Assembly (NCBI RefSeq): GCF_019422935.1
Contig: NZ_JAHZCJ010000010.1
Coordinates: 1-64,000, forward strand
Direction of reading: 5' to 3'
Length of the DNA stretch: 64,000 bases
Source: Desulfovibrio sp.
GTDB lineage: Bacteria > Desulfobacterota > Desulfovibrionia > Desulfovibrionales > Desulfovibrionaceae
The position numbers and the translations under genes are program-made. Below are positions 57,362-64,000 of this stretch, in pieces. The notes beneath the pieces were generated by a model. It worked only from the letters and a program-made list of their open reading frames with translations. It had not been told where the DNA came from and did not search any database. Within the stretch, counting starts at the first letter, position 1. Each line of letters begins with the position of its first letter.

Positions 57362-58696
57362 CTAGTCGGCGCGGCGGCCAATGCAGAAGTACGCAAACCC
57401 ACGCTGCGCCATGAAGTTGGGCGAGTACAGGTTGCGGCCGTCAAACAGCAGGGGGGCGGTCAGCAGGCCCTTGATTTTGTCAAAATCGGGGTTGCGGAAC
57501 TGGTTCCATTCCGTAACCACCAGCAGGCCCTGAGCGCCTTCGCATGCGCCGTACTGGCTGTCCACAATTTCAACCAGCTTATTATCTTTGAATATTTCGC
57601 GGGCATTGTCGGCAGCAACCGGGTCAAAGGCGCGAACCTTCATGCCAGCGGCGGTAAGCTCGTTGACAATGCTGATGGCAGCGGCTTCGCGCATGTCGTC
57701 GGTATTGGCCTTGAAGGCCAGCCCCCACAGCGCAAGGGTTTTGCCCTTCACGCCGCCCTGCGGAGCAAAATATTCCATGATGCGGCCAGCCATGTGCTTT
57801 TTCTGCCGGGCGTTGACGTCTTCCACAGCGTTGAGCAGCTTGGGTTCCACGCCAGCCTTTTCAGCGGTGTGGATGAGCGCCTTCACGTCCTTGGGGAAGC
57901 ACGAACCGCCGTAACCCACGCCGGGGTAGATGAACTGGTAGCCAATGCGGGTGTCTGAGCCGATGCCGGTGCGCACATCGCGCACATCCGCGCCCACTTT
58001 TTCGCAAATGGTGGCGATTTCGTTGATAAAGGAAATCTTGGTGGCAAGCATGCAGTTGGCCGCGTACTTGGTCATTTCTGCGCTGCGCACGCCCATGACG
58101 ATGATCTTGTCGCGGGTGCGGGCAAAGGGCGAATACAGTTCGCGCATCAGCGAAGCGGCGCGTTCGGAATCCGTACCAAGCACAACGCGGTCGGGCTTCA
58201 TGAAGTCGGAGATGGCGTCGCCTTCCTTGAGGAACTCGGGGTTGGAAACCACGTCCACCTTGTAGGACACGCCGCGCGTTGCAAGCTCTTTTTCCACGAG
58301 CGCGCGCACTTCGTCAGCGGTGCCCACGGGAACCGTGGACTTGTCCACGACCACGAGGTCGTTCTGCATGTGGCGGCCAATTTCGCCAGCCACCTGACGC
58401 ACATAGCTCAGATCGCACGAGCCATCGGGCTGGGGCGGGGTGCCAACGCAGATAAAGGCGCAGTCGGCATCCGCAATGCCATCTTCAAGACGGGTAGTAA
58501 ACTTGAGGCGGCCATCAGTACGGCTGTGGCGAACCATGGGTTCAAGACCGGGTTCAAAAATATGCACGGAACCGGCATTGAGCTTTTCCACCACAGCCGG
58601 GTTAACATCCACGCAGGTCACGGTATTACCCATTTCAGCAAAGCACGCGGCGCTGACCAAGCCAACATAGCCGGTCCCGATAATGCACAACTTCAT
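57362..58696 (-). CDS. ugd: UDP-glucose 6-dehydrogenase
   Basis: Oxidises UDP-glucose to UDP-glucuronate with two NAD, supplying acidic sugar for exopolysaccharide, capsule or LPS. The 444-residue protein starts MKLCIIGTGYVGLVSAACFAE (Rossmann), with CVGTPPQPDGSCDLSYV, SNPEFLKEGDAI, and the catalytic Cys266 in GVGYGGSCFPKD. GGAGAAATTTTG precedes the ATG. It stands alone, divergent from acpS. The 163-bp gap has no clear consensus promoter, although a TTGGTT...TATTCT pair spaced 16 bp on the minus strand is possible. Confidence 0.97.
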   Translation of the reverse strand: MKLCIIGTGYVGLVSAACFAEMGNTVTCVDVNPAVVEKLNAGSVHIFEPGLEPMVRHSRTDGRLKFTTRLEDGIADADCAFICVGTPPQPDGSCDLSYVRQVAGEIGRHMQNDLVVVDKSTVPVGTADEVRALVEKELATRGVSYKVDVVSNPEFLKEGDAISDFMKPDRVVLGTDSERAASLMRELYSPFARTRDKIIVMGVRSAEMTKYAANCMLATKISFINEIATICEKVGADVRDVRTGIGSDTRIGYQFIYPGVGYGGSCFPKDVKALIHTAEKAGVEPKLLNAVEDVNARQKKHMAGRIMEYFAPQGGVKGKTLALWGLAFKANTDDMREAAAISIVNELTAAGMKVRAFDPVAADNAREIFKDNKLVEIVDSQYGACEGAQGLLVVTEWNQFRNPDFDKIKGLLTAPLLFDGRNLYSPNFMAQRGFAYFCIGRRAD

Positions 58697-58860
58697 ACAA
58701 AATTTCTCCGTACGTTCCCGCAGCCAGCGCGCTTGACGTTACAGCGGGGAACGGGTCAGAATAGTTTAGGTTGAAAGCGAACCAATACGCTAATTTTTTT
58801 TAATGGGCAACAGCCCTATTTGCAGTACATTCCGCCCGTACTGCATATGGTGGATAACTG

Positions 58861-59232
58861 ATGATCATAGGCATTGGGACTGACATTACGGAACTGGCAC
58901 GCATCAAGGCAAGTTACGACAGGTTTGGAGAGCGCTTTTTGCAAAAGATCCTTACCCCCGATGAACTGAAACTCGTGCCGGAGAATCCCATCACCTACAT
59001 TTCCGGTCGGTTTGCCGCCAAAGAGGCTGCGGTCAAGGCGCTTGGCACTGGCTTTAACGAGGGGATCGGCCCTCTCCATATAGAGGTGCTGCGCGGCCCT
59101 GCGGGGCAACCCCAACTCCATTTGCACGGCCCTGCGCTTGCGCGGGCTAAAACTATGGGCATGCGCGCCGCCCACATTTCCATAAGTCATGACCGCAATG
59201 CCGCTGTGGCGGTTGTGGTGCTGGAGGCATAA
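58861..59232 (+). CDS. acpS: Holo-[acyl-carrier-protein] synthase AcpS
   Basis: Transfers 4'-phosphopantetheine from CoA to the serine of acyl carrier protein. The 123-residue protein has the two magnesium-binding motifs: GIGTDITELARI near the N-terminus (Asp8) and YISGRFAAKEAAVKALGTG (Glu about 58). Another family motif is the closing HISISHDRNAAVAVVVLE. A GGTGGAT site precedes the ATG. It is first in a tight run with nnr (2-bp gap), tsaE and lysC. Confidence 0.96.
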   Translation: MIIGIGTDITELARIKASYDRFGERFLQKILTPDELKLVPENPITYISGRFAAKEAAVKALGTGFNEGIGPLHIEVLRGPAGQPQLHLHGPALARAKTMGMRAAHISISHDRNAAVAVVVLEA

Positions 59233-59234
59233 GC

Positions 59235-60902
59235 ATGCCCACTTCATTTGACGATCTGTTCCCTCCCCTGCCCCTGCCTGCTGAAATGCACCAGTGGGAT
59301 GCGGAAGCCATGGCCCTTGGCCTGCCGGAAGAACTGCTGATGGAAAATGCCGCCAGAGCGGCCTTTGACGTCCTGCACAAATACCAGCCACGGCTGGCGG
59401 GTCTGCGCGTCTGGCTGCTTATGGGCAGCGGCAACAACGGCGGCGATGCCGCATGCCTTGCGCGGCATTTGCTAGATGCGGGCGCGGAACCGCTGGTGCT
59501 GCACGCGCGGCCTCTCGCCTCCTGCAAGGGGGCCTGCGGCAAGCATGTGCGCATTGCCAGAGCCGCAGGCGTTACCTTTGAACGCTGCCGCCCGGCGGTC
59601 TTCCAACGGGCGGAACTCCCCCACATTCTTGTGGACGGCCTGTTGGGTACAGGTTTCAGCGGTCAACTGCGACCGGATGCGCTGGAGCTTGTGCGCGCGG
59701 TCAATTCCCTGCAAAGCCGTCCCTTTGTGCTGGCGCTCGATATTCCATCTGGCCTCGACGGACGCACCGGCCTGCCCATGCCGGAAGCAGTGCGTGCCAC
59801 GGCCACAGTCAGCTTTGCGGCCGCAAAGCCGGGGCTGGCCTTGCCCGAGGCGCGCCCCTGGACGGGCGCACTGCACGTGCGCAGCATTGGCATTCCCCTT
59901 GCCGCACGGCGCAAGGCTCCCTGCTCTTTTTACGTCGCTGACGGGCATTGCCTCGCCCCACTTGCGGCGATTCAGCCCGGAGGCTTCAAAAACTCATACG
60001 GGCATGTGCTGGTGGTTGGTGGCGCGCCCGGTCTTGGCGGAGCGGCGCATCTTGCCGCCCGCGCGGCCCTGCGCGCAGGCGCAGGCCTTGTAACCGCCGC
60101 CGCGCCCGGTGCTGGCATTGCGGATATCAAGAACGGCTGGCCCGAAATAATGACCTTGCCTCTGGGCGAGAGCGAACGTCAGTGGCCCGCCCGCCTGCCG
60201 CAAAATTTTATGGAGTTGGCCCAACGCTGCGCCGCCCTTGTGGTCGGCCCCGGCATGGGCCGAGCGCAGGACGCTGCAGCCTTTGTTGAAGCTCTTTTGG
60301 CACTGGACCACAGACCGCCCACGGTATTTGACGCCGATGCCCTGGTGCTGCTGGCCGGGCGACAAGGCCTGCTCGACCGCATAACCGCAGATGATATTCT
60401 GACGCCCCACCCCGGCGAAGCGGCAACCCTGCTGGGCTGTTCCGCAGCGGATGTTCAGGCCGACCGGCAAGGCGCGCTAGAGCGCCTGCGCGGCCTCTGC
60501 CGTGGCGTGATTATTCTTAAAGGAGCGGCAAGCCTCATAGGGCAGGCTGAAGCGCCAACACTGCTCTGCCCCTACGATGTGCCGCAGCTTGCGGTGGGCG
60601 GCTCGGGCGATGTGCTGGCGGGCTGCGCTGGCGGACTGCTTGCCCGGATGCTGCCCGGCATGCAGACCGCAAAAGAGCAAGCGCAAGTGCACAACAATAC
60701 CGCAAATCAGACTTTGACCTCATCCCACATACTGGCCGGGCAGGCAGCGGCCCTGCACGCCCTTGCGGGCAAAAGCCTTGCCGAACAATGGCCCCTCAGG
60801 GGCAATACGCCTTCGGCAGTGGCAGATGCATTGCCGCAAACCCTCTCTGTCTGCATGGCAGCCAGTGAATCAAAGGACGACATTCTGCCATGGCCCAGAT
60901 AA
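59235..60902 (+). CDS. nnr: Bifunctional NAD(P)H-hydrate epimerase / ADP-dependent dehydratase
   Basis: Repairs hydrated NAD(P)H. The N-terminal NnrE/YjeF_N domain (about 1-225) has MLMENAARAAFDVL-like ELLMENAARAAF, the GSGNNGGDA phosphate loop and LALDIPSGLDGRTG. The C-terminal NnrD kinase-fold domain has VLVVGGAPGLGGAAHLA, VFDADALVLLAG, LTPHPGEAATLLG and the GGSGDVLAG catalytic/anion-hole motif. Length 555 is slightly above the usual 500. A strong GGAGG site overlaps the acpS end. It overlaps tsaE by 13 bp. Confidence 0.96.
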   Translation: MPTSFDDLFPPLPLPAEMHQWDAEAMALGLPEELLMENAARAAFDVLHKYQPRLAGLRVWLLMGSGNNGGDAACLARHLLDAGAEPLVLHARPLASCKGACGKHVRIARAAGVTFERCRPAVFQRAELPHILVDGLLGTGFSGQLRPDALELVRAVNSLQSRPFVLALDIPSGLDGRTGLPMPEAVRATATVSFAAAKPGLALPEARPWTGALHVRSIGIPLAARRKAPCSFYVADGHCLAPLAAIQPGGFKNSYGHVLVVGGAPGLGGAAHLAARAALRAGAGLVTAAAPGAGIADIKNGWPEIMTLPLGESERQWPARLPQNFMELAQRCAALVVGPGMGRAQDAAAFVEALLALDHRPPTVFDADALVLLAGRQGLLDRITADDILTPHPGEAATLLGCSAADVQADRQGALERLRGLCRGVIILKGAASLIGQAEAPTLLCPYDVPQLAVGGSGDVLAGCAGGLLARMLPGMQTAKEQAQVHNNTANQTLTSSHILAGQAAALHALAGKSLAEQWPLRGNTPSAVADALPQTLSVCMAASESKDDILPWPR

Positions 60903-61381
60903 TCCTGCACAATCTTTCTGATACCGACCGCCTTGGACATATGCTTGCCGAGGCTGTCGCCACCTGCGGCATTGCGGCATTGTTGCTGCGCGGCCCGCTT
61001 GGCAGCGGCAAAACCACGCTCACCCGCTCCCTTGTGGAGGCCATGCCCGGCGGGGATCAGGCCGAGGTGGGCAGCCCTTCGTTCACGCTCTGCAACTACT
61101 ACCCTACCCAGCCGTCTGTCATACACAGCGATCTGTACCGCAGCCCCGGCAGCCTGCCCGATGAAATCGCAGAAGGTCTGGACAATCCGCAAATCCTCTC
61201 TGTGCTGGAATGGTCGGAATACCTGCCCGAGACGGAAATGCCGCAAGATTATCTGGACATCTCGTTGCAACCGTGCGAAGAAGGTCGCCTACTGACGCTG
61301 CAAGCTCACGGCCCTATTGCCTCTGAGCTTTTGCGCCACCTGCGCCGAAATTGGCCTGTGGACAGTCCTGACCACGGGTAA
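60890..61381 (+). CDS. tsaE: tRNA threonylcarbamoyladenosine biosynthesis ATPase TsaE
   Basis: ATPase partner of TsaB-TsaD in making t6A37 of ANN-decoding tRNAs. The 163-residue protein has Walker A GPLGSGKTTLTRSL (about 35-48), VGSPSFTLCNYY, the HSDLYR motif with its Asp and Arg, and LSVLEWSEYLP. It overlaps nnr by 13 bp; AAAGGACG lies 11 bp before the ATG. The C-terminal tail reaches into the leader of lysC, which starts 49 bp later. TsaB and TsaD genes are not in this window. Confidence 0.95.
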   Translation: MAQIILHNLSDTDRLGHMLAEAVATCGIAALLLRGPLGSGKTTLTRSLVEAMPGGDQAEVGSPSFTLCNYYPTQPSVIHSDLYRSPGSLPDEIAEGLDNPQILSVLEWSEYLPETEMPQDYLDISLQPCEEGRLLTLQAHGPIASELLRHLRRNWPVDSPDHG

Positions 61382-61430
61382 CCAGTTCCGGGGTGGGCTG
61401 ACCTGTTGTACCCATCAAGGATTGAGGACA

Positions 61431-62666
61431 ATGGATACAGGCATGAAAATTTTGGTCCAGAAATTTGGCGGCACTTCCGTTGCCAAGCTGGAGTGCATGA
61501 AGCAGGTACGCGAGAAAGTGCTGGGAGGCCTTGCCAAGGGGTATAAGGTCATTGCGGTGCTTTCGGCGCGGGCTGGCGACACCAACAAGCTGCTTGCCCT
61601 TGCTGATGAATGGTCTTCCACGCCTGACCGCGCGGAAGTTGATTCTCTCGTTTCCACTGGCGAACAGGTTTCCATCAGCCTGTTCACCATGCTGCTCAAA
61701 GATGCGGGCATTCGCGCCCGCTCGCTGCTCGGCTGGCAGATTCCCATCACCACGGACAACGATTTTGGACGTGCGCGCATTCGCTCCATCGACAGCAATT
61801 CCCTGCGCAAATACCTCGACGACTACGATGTGCTTGTGGTCGCCGGGTTTCAGGGTTGCACCGAAGATGGCCGCATCACCACGCTCGGGCGCGGCGGTTC
61901 GGACACCTCTGCGGTGGCGCTGGCCGCCTCCCTCGGCTCTGTGGAATGCGACATTTACACCGACGTTGACGGCGTTTACACCACCGACCCCAACATTTGC
62001 TCCACGGCCCGTAAAATGGACCGCGTCGCCTATGAGGAAATGCTTGAAATGGCAAGCATGGGGGCCAAGGTGCTGCATATCCGCTCGGTAGAATTTGCCA
62101 AAAAATATAAGGTTCCCGTGCGCGTGCGCTCCACGTTCAGCGATGATCCAGGCACGCTTGTCACTCAGGAGGACTCCACCATGGAAGCCGTACTCGTTTC
62201 CGGCATTGCATATGACAAAGATCAGGCCCGCGTGACCCTGCGCGACCTTCCCGACGTGCCCGGTACGGCTGCGGCGGTGTTTGGCCCTCTCTCCGAAAAG
62301 GGCATTCTGGTCGATATGATCGTTCAGAACACCAGTCAGGACGGCCATACCGACATGACCTTCACCATCTCGCGCAAGGATCTCAAGCAGACCTTGCAGA
62401 TGATGGAAGAAGTGGCCCAAAAGACCGGCGCGCGCGAAGTGCTGCACGATGTGAGCGTTGCCAAGGTTTCCGCCATCGGCGTGGGCATGCGCAACCATTC
62501 CGGAGTTGCCGCGCGGGCATTTGCCGCGCTGACTCAGGAAGGCATCAATATCCTCATGATCAGCACCTCTGAAATCAAGATCACCATCCTGATTCAGGAA
62601 AAATACGTTGAGCTTGCCGTGCGTATTCTGCACGACACCTTCGGGCTGGACTGGGATCTGGGCTAA
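61431..62666 (+). CDS. lysC: Aspartate kinase
   Basis: First enzyme of the aspartate pathway to lysine (hence meso-diaminopimelate), threonine and methionine. The 411 residues comprise the kinase domain with ILVQKFGGTSVAKLE, VLSARAGDTNKLLALADE, GRGGSDTSAVALAASL and YTDVDGVYTTDPNI, then two ACT domains (about 270 to the end; VTLRDLPDVPGTAAAVFGPL and VSAIGVGMRNHSGVAARAFAAL) for amino-acid feedback. The ATG at 61431 follows GAGGACA closely; ATG at 61443 is an equally good alternative by similarity. A strong terminator follows. Confidence 0.96.
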   Translation: MDTGMKILVQKFGGTSVAKLECMKQVREKVLGGLAKGYKVIAVLSARAGDTNKLLALADEWSSTPDRAEVDSLVSTGEQVSISLFTMLLKDAGIRARSLLGWQIPITTDNDFGRARIRSIDSNSLRKYLDDYDVLVVAGFQGCTEDGRITTLGRGGSDTSAVALAASLGSVECDIYTDVDGVYTTDPNICSTARKMDRVAYEEMLEMASMGAKVLHIRSVEFAKKYKVPVRVRSTFSDDPGTLVTQEDSTMEAVLVSGIAYDKDQARVTLRDLPDVPGTAAAVFGPLSEKGILVDMIVQNTSQDGHTDMTFTISRKDLKQTLQMMEEVAQKTGAREVLHDVSVAKVSAIGVGMRNHSGVAARAFAALTQEGINILMISTSEIKITILIQEKYVELAVRILHDTFGLDWDLG

Positions 62667-62700
62667 ACGCCTGCCATACGGTTTACCGACATATTGAACA

Positions 62701-62731
62701 AAAAAACTCCCCGCTTGCGGGGAGTTTTTTT
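62701..62731 (+). terminator. Terminator of lysC, possibly bidirectional
   Basis: A G+C-rich stem extended by A-T pairs (62701-62713 with 62718-62730) ends in seven T residues, 35 bp past lysC. A6 on the left arm would give T6 on the minus strand, so it can also end the convergent glycosyltransferase transcript. Confidence 0.95.
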
Positions 62732-62769
62732 GTTTTGGACATACTCAAAACATTGCGAGTCGCTGTTTC

Positions 62770-63882
62770 TTATGACATAGCCCTCTGCAGGCTATTGGCG
62801 GCATCCGCATTTTGAAGAAACTGGTAATAATCGGCAAGACAGCCATAAGCCCCAGCCCTCAGGGGATTATCAACATCAACAAGCAGTTTCTGAAGGTAGT
62901 ACAAGCATTCCGTATGATGTTCAGCCAGCAAGTGAACCCTTGCCGCCAACAACCAGACTATTGGAGCATCATAATACCTGCTGCATATCCGCACACTGTT
63001 TAATGCCAAACCAATTTTATTTATTGATATGCAATCAGTTATCAACGACTCAAATTCAGCCAATGACTTCTGCCCAACGGATGCATTTTTACAAATATCT
63101 TCAAGCGTTGGCATGCAGGATTTCTTTTGCTCAATCAGAGACTGAATGGTCTGATCCAGTATCCCCTCCTGAGATTCCTGCCTTGCAAAGTCAGCGAAAG
63201 CAGCAGCATGATCTCTGTCAACGCCTGTTGCGCAGCCGCGTTCAATCTTGTCCTTAAAGTCTTCCAATGATTTATAGTAATAATGATTTACCTGGATAGT
63301 TCTGGATATGTGGTATGACTGGTACGAAGCAACTGGAATACAATCTTCGTTCACGCAAAAGCTTCCATCCTTGTATCCAAAACTATGAGGAGTAAAAACT
63401 TTATCGACTTTTTTGGGTTGTACAATTGATTTTATATGATTATCAAAGGAAACAACTTTATCATAATTCTTTATAACACCGCCAGCAGGCCTAGTCCTGT
63501 GTCCTCCTGATCCAAACATTTTCCAATGAATCGCCAAACCGCCATAGTCAATGTATCTGTCAAGAATGTCACGAATATCATTCCCTGACTTCGGCACAAT
63601 AAATTCATCAATATCAATAAATGCCATCCACTTACATTGGATTCCATACTTTTGCAAACAATCCATGTAAGCAATGCGTTGCTGATCTACATCGCGTGAG
63701 GAATTAATGACAGTTACCAAACCGCTATCTATATACTCAGGCAGTGCTTCTGAAATAGGCACGCGACTATTATTATCATAAATATAAATATGTTCAAATC
63801 CTATAAGTAAATGATACTCTACCCACTCCCTGATAAAAGACTCTTCATTTTTCGCTATTGCACATATCGTTGCGTAATGCAT
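62770..63882 (-). CDS. Glycosyltransferase (GT92/GT2-like)
   Basis: A 370-residue cytoplasmic protein. The N-terminal GT-A fold opens with YATICAIAKNEESFIREWVEYHLLIGFEHIYIYDNNS and carries the metal-binding DID motif at about 90-92 (MAFIDIDEFIVP), as in family 92-like glycosyltransferases that decorate polysaccharides. A His-rich middle (ASYQSYHISRTIQVNHYYYKS) is also typical. The last ~120 residues are helical and repeat-like. ATG at 63882 has a GGTGAT site; an ATG at 63891 and a GTG at 63894 are alternatives. Codon use is visibly AT-richer than everything to the left, which suggests horizontal transfer. Confidence 0.82.
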   Translation of the reverse strand: MHYATICAIAKNEESFIREWVEYHLLIGFEHIYIYDNNSRVPISEALPEYIDSGLVTVINSSRDVDQQRIAYMDCLQKYGIQCKWMAFIDIDEFIVPKSGNDIRDILDRYIDYGGLAIHWKMFGSGGHRTRPAGGVIKNYDKVVSFDNHIKSIVQPKKVDKVFTPHSFGYKDGSFCVNEDCIPVASYQSYHISRTIQVNHYYYKSLEDFKDKIERGCATGVDRDHAAAFADFARQESQEGILDQTIQSLIEQKKSCMPTLEDICKNASVGQKSLAEFESLITDCISINKIGLALNSVRICSRYYDAPIVWLLAARVHLLAEHHTECLYYLQKLLVDVDNPLRAGAYGCLADYYQFLQNADAANSLQRAMS

Positions 63883-64000
63883 GGCGATCATCACCCATAT
63901 TAATGCTGTTCACGAATTTATACGTTGATGGCTACTTTGTTATCATTCACCAAGCCTCAAGCACAAAAAAAGTAACCTCTGAAAGGACATCACGCAAGGA

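Overview
The window is a GC-rich, densely packed chromosomal segment dominated by housekeeping genes. Gene content and order point to a Gram-negative deltaproteobacterial sulfate reducer, most probably Desulfovibrio or a close relative. The supporting evidence is a complete dcw (division and cell-wall) cluster with a meso-diaminopimelate-type MurE, a DsrE-family sulfur protein, an rpsU-yqeY-mutS2-dnaG-rpoD macromolecular-synthesis block, FlgO-like outer-membrane proteins, and Desulfovibrio-like protein sequences throughout. The taxonomic call is inferred from protein character and synteny; no 16S gene is present. I see no tRNA or rRNA gene, CRISPR array, prophage or intact insertion sequence.

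Layout. (1) 1-1332: two small minus-strand genes (a Cys-rich 63-residue protein and a DsrE-like protein), then a gene-poor stretch holding the dcw terminator. (2) 1333-18946: the dcw cluster on the minus strand, in transcription order mraZ-rsmH-ftsL-ftsI-murE-murF-mraY-murD-ftsW-murG-murC-murB-ftsQ-ftsA-ftsZ. It builds lipid II and the Z-ring/septal machinery. A consensus-like promoter and an array of 10-bp MraZ-type boxes lie directly upstream. (3) 19329-21800: pyruvate kinase followed 3 bp later by an HD-GYP protein. (4) 22000-23629: an EFR1-type flavodoxin/ferredoxin protein, a glycine-zipper lipoprotein and an exported protein. (5) 23880-32247: carB-carA (in reversed order) divergent from argG and argH, so both carbamoyl phosphate supply and the last two steps of arginine synthesis are present, plus a HisD-like protein of unknown function.

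(6) 32437-43013: an EF-G paralogue with rsmA, an HU-type protein, then rpsU (TTG start), yqeY, mutS2, dnaG and rpoD, linking translation, replication priming and the primary sigma factor. (7) 43114-45148: secreted nuclease, queC and a hypothetical protein with overlapping ends. (8) 45293-53735, minus strand: ispG-proS and xseA-(M23 peptidase)-xseB-ispA-dxs, which group isoprenoid synthesis with exonuclease VII. (9) 54167-55825: two FlgO-like proteins flanking a small exported repeat-like protein. (10) 56056-62666: ychF, ugd (minus), and the overlapping set acpS-nnr-tsaE-lysC. (11) 62770-63882: an AT-rich glycosyltransferase on the minus strand, probably the edge of a horizontally acquired glycan locus.

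No clearly unprecedented system is visible. The most interesting signals are the MraZ operator array that overlaps both the -10 box and the start codon, the FlgO/repeat/FlgO operon, the structured leaders before rpsU and mutS2, and the compositional break at the right edge.
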